Positions 7,882-17,893 are shown, counted from the first letter of the stretch. The stretch is 64,000 nucleotides of DNA from DYFT01 sp041695085 (GCA_041695085.1 JBGFRO010000019.1:93691-157690); one strand, 5' to 3'. Made by a program: numbers and translations. Notes: generated from the letters alone by a model not told the origin.

Positions 7882-10179
7882 GTGGCATCAAAAGGCGTAA
7901 ATACGGCGCAAGAGCTGGCACGATTGAATGCCAACAAGGAGTCGGCGCGGCAATGTTTGTTGGCGGCGGATCGGTATCTCAAGGAGAACGATTTCGAAAA
8001 GGCGAGGAAGGAACTGGAGGAGGCTCTGAAACTTGATCCTTCGAATGGGTATATCTACGCATTTCAGGACCGGATCAATTACTTCGAAGAGCAGCACAGG
8101 AAAGAGCCTGCCCCTCGAGGTGTCCCACGCCCGGCAGAACAATTGCCATCCCCTGTAAAGACAGCGGCCTCTCCGGCAGCGCAGCCGCCCCCTCCAAAAC
8201 CGGCACCCGTTCAGCCTCAACCGCCAGCTGCGTCCGCTCCTCAACAGAATGTGCGCGAAGCGGAGCTGAAGCGTCAACTGGAGCAGCAGCGCCAACGGGA
8301 GGAGGAACTGCGAAAGAAGGCGGAGGAAGAGGAACGCGCTCAAGCAGCACAGGCGAAGAATGTGGCACAACCCGCAAGTGCAACGGAGAAGCAAGAAGCT
8401 GCGGAGAGGGCGGCGGCCGAGGAGCAGAAGCGAAAAGAAACGGAAGCGCGGGTGGCGATGGAGGAGCAACGTCGCCGTGAACTTGAAGCGCGCATCGCCG
8501 CGGAGGAACAGCGACGGCGTGAACTGGAAGCCCGCTTGGCCGCCGAAGAAGAACGAAAGCGTGAAGAGGAACTCCGCGAGCGTGAAGAACGCTTACGGAA
8601 GGAGTTGGAAGAGAAAGCGATGGCGGAGGAGGCGATTCGGAAGGAAATGGAGGTGCGCGTGGCGGAGGAAGGAAGGAAGCGGCGTGAGCTCGAGGAGCGA
8701 ATTCGTGGGGAGGAAAACCGGCGCTGGGAAACCGAAGCGCGTGTCTCCGAAGAGCAGCGGCGCCGCGAGCTAGAAATGCGGGCGGCGGCGGAAGAGCAGA
8801 AGCGGAAGGAGTTAGAGGCCCGCATTGCTGCCGAAGAACAGAAGCGAAAAGAGTTGGAAGCCCGGATCGCTGCCGAAGAACAGCGGCGGAAAGAGGAAGA
8901 ACTTCGTCTCGCGGAAGAACAGCGACGTCGTGAGCTGGAGGAACGGATCGCGGCGGAGCAACAAAAGTTGAAAGACCTTGAAGCCCGCGCCTTGGAAGAA
9001 GAGAGGCGTCGAAAGGAGCTGGAGCAACGGGCGGCCGCGGAAGTGATGAAGGTGAAAGAGATGGAACTGAAAGCCGCGGAAGAAGAACGTCGTAGGCGAG
9101 AATTGGAAGTGCGCGTAGCGGAGGAGGAGCAACGGAGTCTGGTCCTCGAAGCGAAGGCAGCGGAAGAAGAGCGGAAACGGCGCGAGTTGGAGATGCGCGC
9201 GAGGGATGAGGAACAGCGCCGTCGTGAAAGTGAGGGGCGAGCTCGTCAGGAACAGATCGCGAAGGAGCTCGAAGCCAAAGCCGCGGCGGAACGAGCTCAG
9301 CGTGAGGCCGAGATGCGGGTATTGGAAGAGCTGCGTCGAAAAGAAGCGGAAGAGCGGGCTGAGGAGGAGCGAAAGAAGCTTGAGGAAATGCGCCGGCAGG
9401 TGGAGGAACTCAGTCAAGCCCTCGAACAAGAGAAGAAGGCCCGCGAGGAGATCAACAAGCGCAATCTTCAAAATGCCGTCAAGCAACTGCGCACGACGAT
9501 GGAGGCGGCATGGGTCAACGGCGCACCGACGGAGCAAGTGGCCTACTCCATCCACGAGCTGGCCGTCTCTCTCTCCGTACCGCCGGAAGTCGAGCAATCG
9601 CTTCAACGGGAGGTCAAGCTGGAGATGTACAGCCGTGCGGTCAAGGAGGTTATCGCCAAACGGAAGTTGCTGAGAAATTCCTCCTCAACCTTGGAGTGGC
9701 TCCGCAAAGTGTATCAGGTAACGGTAGCGGAGTATCTGGAAAATGAATCGAAATTCTTGCTTGACCTGGTGGCGGATCAGTACAAGGGGACGATTTTGCT
9801 GATTTCCAAGACAATCGGGAGCAAGGAAGACATCACGTCTCGACTTAAGTCGTCGGGCTATGCAGTGGTTCAGGCAACATCGCCGGAGACGGCGCTGGAG
9901 AAAATTGAGAAGGTGAATCCTAATCTGATCCTCTGTGATGCGGAATTCCCGATGGGCTTGAGCGGCGTGCGCTTTCTGCATATCTTGCGCGCGAACTCCA
10001 AGTTCAACTTCATCCCCTTCATTCTTGTTGCCGATGCCGGCGATGACGCGATTTTGAGCGCGAACGACCTGAAGCCGAATGAGGGGTGTATCAAACGTCC
10101 GCTCGATTATGAAGAACTGACCAATCTGATGAACGAACAACTGAACCATTTTCGCGAGTACGTTTCATCACTCGCATAA
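7882..10179 (+). CDS. Long coiled-coil protein with N-terminal TPR-like and C-terminal receiver-like domain
   Basis: A 765-residue protein starting at GTG. Residues about 5-70 look like one or two TPR helices (AADRYLKENDFEKARKELEE); a Pro/Ala-rich linker follows. About 420 residues of charged heptad repeats (variants of AAEEQRRRELEARI) form a very long coiled coil. The end (about 630-755) is a receiver-like domain with a candidate phospho-Asp in LILCDAEFP and Lys in CIKRPLD, but it lacks the usual N-terminal Asp pair (ILLISKTIG instead), so phosphorylation is doubtful. It may act as a scaffold or spacer for the signalling proteins around it. Confidence 0.8.
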   Translation: MASKGVNTAQELARLNANKESARQCLLAADRYLKENDFEKARKELEEALKLDPSNGYIYAFQDRINYFEEQHRKEPAPRGVPRPAEQLPSPVKTAASPAAQPPPPKPAPVQPQPPAASAPQQNVREAELKRQLEQQRQREEELRKKAEEEERAQAAQAKNVAQPASATEKQEAAERAAAEEQKRKETEARVAMEEQRRRELEARIAAEEQRRRELEARLAAEEERKREEELREREERLRKELEEKAMAEEAIRKEMEVRVAEEGRKRRELEERIRGEENRRWETEARVSEEQRRRELEMRAAAEEQKRKELEARIAAEEQKRKELEARIAAEEQRRKEEELRLAEEQRRRELEERIAAEQQKLKDLEARALEEERRRKELEQRAAAEVMKVKEMELKAAEEERRRRELEVRVAEEEQRSLVLEAKAAEEERKRRELEMRARDEEQRRRESEGRARQEQIAKELEAKAAAERAQREAEMRVLEELRRKEAEERAEEERKKLEEMRRQVEELSQALEQEKKAREEINKRNLQNAVKQLRTTMEAAWVNGAPTEQVAYSIHELAVSLSVPPEVEQSLQREVKLEMYSRAVKEVIAKRKLLRNSSSTLEWLRKVYQVTVAEYLENESKFLLDLVADQYKGTILLISKTIGSKEDITSRLKSSGYAVVQATSPETALEKIEKVNPNLILCDAEFPMGLSGVRFLHILRANSKFNFIPFILVADAGDDAILSANDLKPNEGCIKRPLDYEELTNLMNEQLNHFREYVSSLA

Positions 10180-10247
10180 CTCTCTACACGTAGAGGAACG
10201 ACTCTGTGCGAAGCGCAGACCACCAGCCGTTTTGAAGGAGCCCACGT

Positions 10248-10622
10248 ATGAGCAAAGTGTTATTGTTAGTGGAAGATGATGAAGACAACCGAGACCTCGT
10301 GAGTTTCGTCCTCTCGCGCAGCAAGCTCGATATTGAGCTCGAGATTGCGGAGAACGGACAGGAGGCGATTGACAAGGCACTGCAGCGTCCACCGCATCTG
10401 ATTCTTATGGATATGCAAATGCCGGTGATGGACGGTTGGCAAGCCGTTCCCATTCTGAAGTCAGATGAACGCACGAAGCACATTCCCATTATCGCGTTCA
10501 CTGCCCAGGCGAAGCCTGAGGATAAGGAACGGACGCGGGAGATCGGTTGCGCCGAGCATTACCCGAAGCCGATGGATCCAGAAGAGCTGTTGGCGCTGAT
10601 TCAAAAGTACATCAACTCTTAA
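10248..10622 (+). CDS. Single-domain response regulator (CheY/DivK-like)
   Basis: A 124-residue stand-alone receiver: acidic residues in LLVEDDEDNRD, phospho-Asp in LILMDMQMPVMDG, Thr in IIAFTAQA, Lys in YPKPMDPEE. No output domain follows. It ends 29 bp before a multi-domain histidine kinase, consistent with a phosphorelay partner or competing phosphate sink. Confidence 0.93.
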   Translation: MSKVLLLVEDDEDNRDLVSFVLSRSKLDIELEIAENGQEAIDKALQRPPHLILMDMQMPVMDGWQAVPILKSDERTKHIPIIAFTAQAKPEDKERTREIGCAEHYPKPMDPEELLALIQKYINS

Positions 10623-10651
10623 TAGTTCGGCGACTGGCCAAGGTAGACGCC

Positions 10652-13573
10652 ATGGCAACAGACATCAAAAACCCGGGAGCGATCTTTCGCACGAAGCTTT
10701 ATTGGCGCGTGCTGGGGAATTTCGCTCTCCTGCTCTTCATCCTGACCGCAATGACGGTGCTGACGCTGAACATCCTTTCTCAGATCGAAAAGAATTTCAG
10801 CCTCGCTTCGTCCGACATCCGAGCTCTCGCGAACATCGAACGGGTGCGCCATTACTTGAACGATGCACCCACGGCGGCGTTCGAGTATGCGTTCGTTACT
10901 TCCAATGCAGCTCGCGCGACCTACGAAGAGTCGTGGCGTGATTTCGACGAAGTCCTGATGACGCTTCAACGTGATTTCGTCGATAGTGCCTCCATCCGCG
11001 ATGTGCGCAGTATCCGGGAACTCTACTTTGCCTGGCTCGAAAACGTTGGAGATCGACTGGTGCGAGTGGGCGATGCACGGGCGTCGATGAAGCCTGCGGA
11101 TGTGCAGCGGGAAGTTGCCGCTATCGCCAAAGTGGAGGCGGAAAGTCAATACATCGCCAAGGCGCGCGGGCTTATTCGCGATCTCTATCAGCGGAAGATT
11201 TCTTCTCAGCCCCGAAACATTGAACTGGCCACCAGCCTCAGCGCCGATCTGGGCATCTTCATCACGATTACCAATGTGCTTCTCGCGGTCTTCGCGCTGG
11301 CGCTCGGATTTGTCTTGACGCGCTCCATCACCCGGCCCATTAGCATGCTGAAACGAGGTACGCAGAACATCATGGCCGGAAAGTTCGAGGCGATCGAACT
11401 CAATCGCTCGGATGAACTGGGAGAGTTGGCACGCGATTTCAACAACATGTCGTCGTTGCTTGGCAGCAACTACACTCGCCTGCAAGCGTATTCAGAGCTT
11501 GTTACGACGCTCAACTCGGTGAAGTCGGCGGAAGAGGTCCAATCGAAAAGCCTTCAGCTCATGTGTCACCACACGAAAGCGTCGATCGGTGCGCTGTACA
11601 TTTTGAACAAAGAAACGAACATGCTGGAAATGACCGCAGGGTACGCTCTTCGGAACAATGCAATGCTCGGCAAGCAGTATGCATGGGGCGAGGGGATCCC
11701 CGGTCAGTGCGCGGCGGAGAAATCGATTATCGAAGTCGAGAACGTCCCCCGGAATTCCGGATTTGTCATCGATACGGGGCTGGTGGAAGTTGTGCCGCCA
11801 TACATCACCGCCGTCCCGCTGCTCTTTCAAGAGCATGTGATCGGTGTGATGGTGTTGGGTGCGATGAAGAAGTTCGGTGAGCTCGAAAAGGATATCATCA
11901 ACAATTCCGTGCCGCAGCTCAGCGTCGGCATCACGAACGCATTGAACGCCGATGCAACACGAAAACTCTCCCTCGAACTTGCTTCGCGGAACGAGGAATT
12001 GATGTCGAAGACCGCCGAGCTGGAAAAGGCATATCGCGTGAAGTCGGAGTTCCTCTCGAGCATGTCTCACGAACTTCGCACGCCTCTCAACTCCATTATC
12101 GGATTCAGCTCGGTCCTGCTCGGACCGACGGGCGACCCCTTGACAGCCGACCAGAGGATGGCCCTTGAGAAAGTCCTGAAAAATGGAAAGCACCTGCTCC
12201 AGCTCATCAATGACATTCTGGATATTTCCAAGCTCGAGTCGGGCCGTATGACGGTAAGCATCGAGAGCGATTCGGTGGAATCGATCATATCGAACTGCGT
12301 GCTGATCGTCGAGCCGCTCATCATGCAGAAGAGGTTGACGCTGAAACAAGAGATCGAACCTCACTTGCCCACCATGACGACCGATATCGTGAAAGTGAGG
12401 CAAATCCTGGTCAATTTGCTGTCGAACGCGGCAAAGTTCACCGAGAAAGGGGACATCACCATACGTGCGTGGAAAAACGGCGATATGGTCTCGATCTCCG
12501 TCAAGGATTCAGGCATCGGCATCGAGAACAAGAACTTCGACGTTGTGTTCGAGGAGTTCCGGCAGGTCGATAGCAGCAATACGCGGAAGTACAAGGGAAC
12601 AGGATTGGGCCTTCCCATTGCGCGGAAACTTGCCCGTTTACTTGGCGGAGATCTGACACTCGAGAGCGAGTACGGAAAGGGCTCGACGTTCACCCTCTCT
12701 ATCCCGCCAATATTCCCGCAGCAAACCCAGGAAGCGGCAACGCCGAAGATGATAGATGTGAAGAAAGCCACTGCCGCATCGACGCAGATCGCCATACCGC
12801 TGGAAGAGGTCAAAAAGGCTCCCACGGCGACAAAACGGGGAGTCGAGGTACTTTGTATCGACGACGACCCGGACGTCATCGAGATCTTGCGCAAATACCT
12901 TGTGCCGGAGGGCTATTCGGTAACGGGGGCACTTTCAGGAGAAGAGGGCATTGAGCTGGCAAGAAAGATCAAACCTGCCCTGATCACACTCGACATCATG
13001 ATGCCGAAGAAAGATGGGTGGCAGGTGTTGCGCGAGCTGAAGCAGCGCTCCGATACGCGCGATATTCCGGTCATCATTCACTCGATCGTTGAAAATCGAC
13101 CGCTGGCCATGTCGTTGGGTGCCGTCGACGTGATTACGAAGCCGACCGATCCGAAGCGTTTGCTCTCGCTTGTGAAGCAATACTATGAGGCAAGTGGCCA
13201 ATTTATTCTTGTGGTGGATGACCATGAGGACTTCGCGCTCGCGTTTAAAGATCTTCTGAAGCGGGACGGTTTCAACGTGAAGATCGCAACCGGCGGTAAG
13301 GAAGCGCTGGAGATTCTGAACGAATCCGAACCCGCGATGATCCTGCTCGATTTGGTGATGCCGGGCATGGACGGATTTCAGGTGGTGCGTGAACTCCAAC
13401 AGAACGATCGCTGGAAGAAGATTCCCGTCGTGATCCTTTCCGGCAAAGAGCTGACGGAAGCGGAAGAACGGGAGTTGAACAGCCACATTGCCGAGTATAT
13501 GAAAAAGGACGACTTTTCAACGGCGGAAATGACCAAGACCATCAAACGAATACTCAGTACGACCAATGCGTGA
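10652..13573 (+). CDS. Hybrid sensor histidine kinase (sensor, HAMP, GAF, HisKA, HATPase, two receivers)
   Basis: A 973-residue protein from ATG 10652; a longer frame to 10547 overlaps the upstream receiver gene and is unlikely. Order: membrane helix (about 15-37), periplasmic CHASE3-like helical sensor (about 40-205), second helix, HAMP (ITRPISMLKRG), GAF (about 290-430), HisKA with H-box SSMSHELRTPLNS (about residue 470), and HATPase with DSGIGI and GTGLGLPI. Two receivers follow, with phospho-Asp in LITLDIMMPKKDG and MILLDLVMPGMDG. Two tandem C-terminal receivers suggest a phosphorelay hub. Its last codons overlap the next gene. Confidence 0.93.
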   Translation: MATDIKNPGAIFRTKLYWRVLGNFALLLFILTAMTVLTLNILSQIEKNFSLASSDIRALANIERVRHYLNDAPTAAFEYAFVTSNAARATYEESWRDFDEVLMTLQRDFVDSASIRDVRSIRELYFAWLENVGDRLVRVGDARASMKPADVQREVAAIAKVEAESQYIAKARGLIRDLYQRKISSQPRNIELATSLSADLGIFITITNVLLAVFALALGFVLTRSITRPISMLKRGTQNIMAGKFEAIELNRSDELGELARDFNNMSSLLGSNYTRLQAYSELVTTLNSVKSAEEVQSKSLQLMCHHTKASIGALYILNKETNMLEMTAGYALRNNAMLGKQYAWGEGIPGQCAAEKSIIEVENVPRNSGFVIDTGLVEVVPPYITAVPLLFQEHVIGVMVLGAMKKFGELEKDIINNSVPQLSVGITNALNADATRKLSLELASRNEELMSKTAELEKAYRVKSEFLSSMSHELRTPLNSIIGFSSVLLGPTGDPLTADQRMALEKVLKNGKHLLQLINDILDISKLESGRMTVSIESDSVESIISNCVLIVEPLIMQKRLTLKQEIEPHLPTMTTDIVKVRQILVNLLSNAAKFTEKGDITIRAWKNGDMVSISVKDSGIGIENKNFDVVFEEFRQVDSSNTRKYKGTGLGLPIARKLARLLGGDLTLESEYGKGSTFTLSIPPIFPQQTQEAATPKMIDVKKATAASTQIAIPLEEVKKAPTATKRGVEVLCIDDDPDVIEILRKYLVPEGYSVTGALSGEEGIELARKIKPALITLDIMMPKKDGWQVLRELKQRSDTRDIPVIIHSIVENRPLAMSLGAVDVITKPTDPKRLLSLVKQYYEASGQFILVVDDHEDFALAFKDLLKRDGFNVKIATGGKEALEILNESEPAMILLDLVMPGMDGFQVVRELQQNDRWKKIPVVILSGKELTEAEERELNSHIAEYMKKDDFSTAEMTKTIKRILSTTNA

Positions 13574-14723
13574 TCTCATGCAAGAAGAACATTCTACCAC
13601 CCGCAACCCGAGGTTGTTGGTGGTGGACGATACCGAGGACAACCTCGATTTGCTTGAGTTTGCCCTGAAGCGGAAGCCGGTCACGATGATCCGCGCAACC
13701 AGCGGACGAGAGTGTCTCGAACTCGCTGCTTCGCACAATCCCGATCTCATCCTCCTCGATATTCAAATGCCGGAGATGGACGGATTCGAGACCTTGCGTC
13801 GGCTCCGGTCGAATCCCCGCACTGCCAAGATCCCGGTCATTTTCCTGACGGCACAGAAAAAAGATGCCGACAGTATCGCGACGGGACTCGCACTGGGCGC
13901 CGAACAATACCTCACCAAGCCGATCGATACCGAAGAGCTCCTTGTTCGTACGAGAATGCTGATCCAGCTCAAGCGTGCTGAAGCGGAGCTGGAACGAACG
14001 CGGGCCGATTTCATGGCGATGCTGGTGCACGATCTCCGCAGTCCGCTCATCGGTATCAAGAGCGTTATCGAACTGCTGCAGGAGTCGGGCAAAGGCACAC
14101 CGCTCAATGACGATCATTTCGAACTGCTTGGCTCGGCGCATGCCTCTTCGCGTAAATTGCTCGAACTGATCAGTGACTTTCTCGATGTCTCGAAGTATGA
14201 GGGAGGAAACATCGAGTTTGAGAAGCAGTCCGTTCCGGTTGCGCAGTTCGTCCATCCGGTTGTGAAGCAGATGGATTTTCAGTTCCGGCAAAAGAACGTG
14301 AAGTTATCGACGGTCTACAGCGACGGAGTGCCGAACGTCTTCGTCGACGCGCGAAAGACTGAGCAGGTGGTGATGAATTTTCTAAGCAATGCGCTGAAGT
14401 TCTCAAAATCTGGCGGCACGATCGAAATTCTGGTAGAGAAAGTGGAAGACGACACCCTCGACCGGGCAGAGATCGTGAAGAAGCCGTTCGTCAAGATCAG
14501 TGTCACCGACAACGGTGTCGGAATTGCGCCGGAGGAATTGCCGCTCCTGTTCGAGCGGTATCGTCAGACTTCCTCGGCGAAGGTCGTGAAGCAGAAGGGA
14601 ACGGGTCTTGGCCTTGTGATCTGCAAACTCATTGCCGAAGCGCAGGGAGGAAAGGTGGGAGCCATGAGTGAGCCGGGTGTGAGAACGACATTTTACTGCA
14701 CGCTCCCCGCGGCTGAGGAGTAA
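13566..14723 (+). CDS. Hybrid histidine kinase: receiver, HisKA, HATPase
   Basis: A 385-residue soluble protein. The receiver is N-terminal (LLVVDDTEDNLDLLEF, phospho-Asp in LILLDIQMPEMDG, Lys in LTKPIDTEE). HisKA follows with H-box MLVHDLRSPLIG, then HATPase (FLSNALKFS, DNGVGI, GTGLGLVI). There is no membrane segment. It overlaps the preceding kinase by 8 bp, so the pair is translationally coupled and probably forms one relay. The start could also be ATG 13578. Confidence 0.92.
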   Translation: MRDLMQEEHSTTRNPRLLVVDDTEDNLDLLEFALKRKPVTMIRATSGRECLELAASHNPDLILLDIQMPEMDGFETLRRLRSNPRTAKIPVIFLTAQKKDADSIATGLALGAEQYLTKPIDTEELLVRTRMLIQLKRAEAELERTRADFMAMLVHDLRSPLIGIKSVIELLQESGKGTPLNDDHFELLGSAHASSRKLLELISDFLDVSKYEGGNIEFEKQSVPVAQFVHPVVKQMDFQFRQKNVKLSTVYSDGVPNVFVDARKTEQVVMNFLSNALKFSKSGGTIEILVEKVEDDTLDRAEIVKKPFVKISVTDNGVGIAPEELPLLFERYRQTSSAKVVKQKGTGLGLVICKLIAEAQGGKVGAMSEPGVRTTFYCTLPAAEE

Positions 14724-14789
14724 GCGACAATCGGGAGAGGTGCGCAGGAAGTTTGTACCTTGTCAGACGGTGCTGACTTATTCACTTGG

Positions 14790-15090
14790 GATGTTACTTT
14801 CTTTGATGCCAAAGAAAGTAACCAAAGAAAGCTTTCCGAAATCGTAACGCACGTGAACGAGCAGCCTCCCCACAGCCCGTTGATTTCGGCCTTGGAGAGC
14901 ATTGCAACTGATTGTCACGAGTGTACGTGGCCGAAATCAAAACGCACGGGAGAGGGCTGCCCGCACACACCGCCAACGATTTCGGAGGCCGCTGCGCAAA
15001 AGATTCTTTAGCCGGTTTGCCGACGCGAACTCACGGTCATTCAAAGGACAGACCTGCGAGAAGGGATAAATCGAGCTTCTGCGTAACATC
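14790..15090 (-). repeat. 301-bp inverted-repeat element, copy 1 (MITE-like)
   Basis: Bounded by GATGTTAC (14790-14797) and GTAACATC (15083-15090), with a perfect 13-bp hairpin arm pair at 14793-14822 (GTTACTTTCTTTG / CAAAGAAAGTAAC). A second, full-length copy lies in opposite orientation at 42892-43193 and a divergent partial copy at 58167-58330. Open frames inside it are not conserved as proteins. It has the size and structure of a non-autonomous mobile element. Confidence 0.75.
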
Positions 15091-15117
15091 AGTTATTCAC
15101 TAACAGTTGAGGTTGCT

Positions 15118-15756
15118 ATGAATGAAAAGATCCTGGTCGTGGACGATGAGGAGAGTCTTCGCCTCTCGATGAAGTTCAAGCTCAAAGCTGCAGGCTTTGA
15201 TGTGGATGTCGCCGAGGATGGAGAAGTCGCGCTGGAAAAACTCAAGACAGAGCTGTACGACGTGGTGTTGCTGGATATTAATATGCCGCGTATGAGCGGC
15301 ATTGAAGCGCTCGGCCTAATCCGTCAACGTCATCCTCAGACCGAAGCGATCATGCTGACCGGTTTTGCCGATTTCACGACGGCCATCGAGTGCCTCAAGA
15401 CGGGGGCGCGGGACTATCTCGTCAAACCGATCGATACAACGGAATTGGTCACGCGGCTCCGATCGCTCCTCCGCTCGCGTTCGTCGGAAAAAGCGCTTCA
15501 AGAGGTTCAACAGCAGTACACGTCTGTGTTTCTGCACGATATGCTGGAGCCGTTGGCAAAAGTGCAGGAACTCATCGATCGCGCAATCCAGATGAGCGAC
15601 AGAAAAGAACGAACAAAAGTTCTCTCCGAGGCGCGAGCGACAGCCGGAATTATGAGCGGAAAACTGCAACGACTGGTTGAAGCGTCGAAAACGACACAGG
15701 ACAACCCTGTCGAGCTCGCCGCTTGGCTGAAGTCGATCAGGAATAACGGATTGTAA
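15118..15756 (+). CDS. Response regulator with short helical C-terminus
   Basis: A 212-residue protein: receiver with VVDDEESLRLSM, phospho-Asp in VVLLDINMPRMSG, Thr in AIMLTGFAD and Lys in YLVKPID. About 90 residues of helical sequence follow without a DNA-binding motif, much like the regulator at 6376. It starts 7 bp after a ribosome binding site (GAGG), just downstream of the 301-bp repeat, which separates it from the kinase operon. Confidence 0.9.
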   Translation: MNEKILVVDDEESLRLSMKFKLKAAGFDVDVAEDGEVALEKLKTELYDVVLLDINMPRMSGIEALGLIRQRHPQTEAIMLTGFADFTTAIECLKTGARDYLVKPIDTTELVTRLRSLLRSRSSEKALQEVQQQYTSVFLHDMLEPLAKVQELIDRAIQMSDRKERTKVLSEARATAGIMSGKLQRLVEASKTTQDNPVELAAWLKSIRNNGL

Positions 15757-15791
15757 TCAGCAAAGGTGAAGATCTTTCCAAGGGCGTTGAC

Positions 15792-16559
15792 GTGAAGCAA
15801 CAAAGCACAAAAACACTTCGATACGTCTATCACTTCCGGTACGAGGACGGTCGCGAGAAAGAGTTCGTCATCGAACTGGATGAACAGACGCTGGAGCTTC
15901 TTCCCGACTCTTCGCCGCAGTTACCGGAATGGACCAAACTCAAATTCTCGCAATGCGAGAATTGTCCCCTCTCGGACGATGTATCGCACTGCCCTGTGGC
16001 TGTCAACATTGCACGCGTGGTGAACGCGTTTCGGGATGACGTGTCGTACGAAACGACTGTGGTCACGGTTGAAACCCCGCAGCGTACCTACGTCAAGAAA
16101 ACCACGCTTCAAAAAGGACTCAGCTCGATCATCGGCATCTATATGGTCACCAGCAACTGTCCGATCATGGACAAGCTCCGGCCGATGAGTCGATTTCATC
16201 TTCCGTTTGCCACACCCGTAGAGACCTTTTTCCGCTCGATCTCCTCCTATCTCACAGCTCAGTATCTCCTGAAGCGAAAGGGAGAGGAGCCGGATTGGAG
16301 CTTGACCAAGCTTGTGGAGATCTACAAGGCGATCAACGTGGTCAATCGCGGCATGTCGCAGCGGCTGCTCAATGCGTCGGAGAAGGATGCCAACGTGAAC
16401 GCGCTCGTGATCCTCCATTCTTTTGGAGACGGAATCGGCTACTTCATCGAAAGTGGGCTTGATGATCTGGAGCCGATGTTCTCCGTTTTCCTCTCTTCGA
16501 GGCACGACGAGTCTCGCCGGTCCTCCGAAACCCCGCACTCCGAGAACTCATCCTCTTGA
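15792..16559 (+). CDS. Conserved-looking cytoplasmic protein of unknown function
   Basis: A 255-residue protein starting at GTG. The N-terminal half is beta-rich (YVYHFRYEDGREKEFVIEL) and contains Cys residues in CENCPLSDDVSHCPVA, possibly a metal site. The C-terminal half is helical. I do not recognise the family. It lies 35 bp after a response regulator and overlaps the following histidine kinase by 4 bp (ending at the TGA at 16557-16559), so it is likely part of that two-component unit. Confidence 0.65.
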   Translation: MKQQSTKTLRYVYHFRYEDGREKEFVIELDEQTLELLPDSSPQLPEWTKLKFSQCENCPLSDDVSHCPVAVNIARVVNAFRDDVSYETTVVTVETPQRTYVKKTTLQKGLSSIIGIYMVTSNCPIMDKLRPMSRFHLPFATPVETFFRSISSYLTAQYLLKRKGEEPDWSLTKLVEIYKAINVVNRGMSQRLLNASEKDANVNALVILHSFGDGIGYFIESGLDDLEPMFSVFLSSRHDESRRSSETPHSENSSS

Positions 16560-17893
16560 CCTTCGCCCGCCCTTCCTCCCCTCGAGCCTCCACCGGATCA
16601 GAACCGTTCGGCTCTCCGGATCTCGGCGGCTACGCGCTGAACGTCGTTCACATTCCGCGACTTCGGTTTCTCGGCTTTCTGCTTGTTGCGGTAGGAGTCG
16701 TATCTCACAACACGATCTTCCTTCAACGATTTTCGATTGAAGAGACGGTTCTCGTCGTCGCGGTGTTTGGCAGCTACGCGACGCTCTCCTGGTTGATGAT
16801 CTATCTCTTTTTCGAGCGATCGAGGTGGTTCGACGTCGCGGGTTTTTTCGTCGTATTCGATATCCTGATGTTGGCGCTGGCGGTGTACCTCTCCGGCGGG
16901 GAGCGTAGCATGTTGTTCTTTCTGATGGTGATGCGCGTAGTGGACCAAGCGCACACGAACGTTCGGCGCTTGATGCTCTTCACACACGTCTCGATGCTCA
17001 GCTATGTGGGATTGATGGTGTACCTTGACGTGTTCGAGGGGCGGACCATCTCGTGGGCGATGGAAGGGATGAAACTCTTCTTCCTCTCTGCTGTCTGTAT
17101 CTATGTGATGCTAACCTCCGAGCGCGCTCTCAAAAATCGATCTTTGCGGGTGTTCCGCCTTACGAAACAATTACACGAGAAGACAAGGCAACTGGAGGAA
17201 GCGAATCGTGCGAAAAGTGCGTTTCTCGCCAATATGAGTCATGAGCTCCGAACGCCCCTCAACTCCATCATTGGGTTTGCCAATTTCGTTTTGAAGCGGA
17301 GGCGACGTGACCTTACGGAAGACGACCGCTCCTATCTCGAACGGATCGTCGCGAACGGCAAACATCTCTTGCGGCTGATTAGCGACATTCTCGACTTTAC
17401 GCGTGTTGAAACAGCGCGTCTGGAGCCGGTGCGTGAACCGTTATCGGTTGAAAAACTCGTACGGGAGACCGTCGATCAGTTCGGAGAAGGTGCGGAGGAA
17501 GGGAATGTACCCGTCATGATCGATGTAGCACCCAATCTTCGGCCCGTTGAAACTGACGAGCTCATGTTGAAGCAAGTGTTGATTAATTTGTTGAGCAACG
17601 CACTTAAGTTTACGCGTGAAGGAAGCGTGACGGTTCGCGTTCGGACCGGAGAACGAGCGGACACGCCGATCGGTATCGACGTGATCGATACGGGGATCGG
17701 CATTCCGCGTGAACGACAGGGTGCGATCTTCGAAGCATTTCAACAGGTGGAGGGAGGGATGTCGAGACTCTATGGAGGTGCCGGTTTGGGGTTGGCGATT
17801 TCAAAATCGCTTTGTGAGTTGATGGGATATCGATTAAACGTTGAAAGTGAAGTGGGAAGGGGCTCGACATTCAGCATCCTCTTTTCGTCGTGA
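16556..17893 (+). CDS. Membrane-bound sensor histidine kinase
   Basis: A 445-residue protein starting at TTG and overlapping the upstream stop by 4 bp. The N-terminus (about 30-195) has five or six hydrophobic segments and no large periplasmic loop, so it may sense within the membrane. HisKA carries FLANMSHELRTPLNSIIGF and HATPase carries NLLSNALKFT, DTGIGIP and GAGLGLAI. There is no receiver domain. It probably works with the regulator at 15118 or 10248. Confidence 0.9.
   Translation: MTFARPSSPRASTGSEPFGSPDLGGYALNVVHIPRLRFLGFLLVAVGVVSHNTIFLQRFSIEETVLVVAVFGSYATLSWLMIYLFFERSRWFDVAGFFVVFDILMLALAVYLSGGERSMLFFLMVMRVVDQAHTNVRRLMLFTHVSMLSYVGLMVYLDVFEGRTISWAMEGMKLFFLSAVCIYVMLTSERALKNRSLRVFRLTKQLHEKTRQLEEANRAKSAFLANMSHELRTPLNSIIGFANFVLKRRRRDLTEDDRSYLERIVANGKHLLRLISDILDFTRVETARLEPVREPLSVEKLVRETVDQFGEGAEEGNVPVMIDVAPNLRPVETDELMLKQVLINLLSNALKFTREGSVTVRVRTGERADTPIGIDVIDTGIGIPRERQGAIFEAFQQVEGGMSRLYGGAGLGLAISKSLCELMGYRLNVESEVGRGSTFSILFSS

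Noticed and set aside
8812..9606. Minus-strand open frame of 264 codons opposite the coiled-coil gene
   Set aside because: Its Leu/Phe/Arg-rich low-complexity product is the mirror image of the charged heptad repeats on the plus strand.
14760..15103. Open frames inside the 301-bp repeat, both strands
   Set aside because: They recur only because the DNA element recurs; ends and frames differ between copies and no domain is present.
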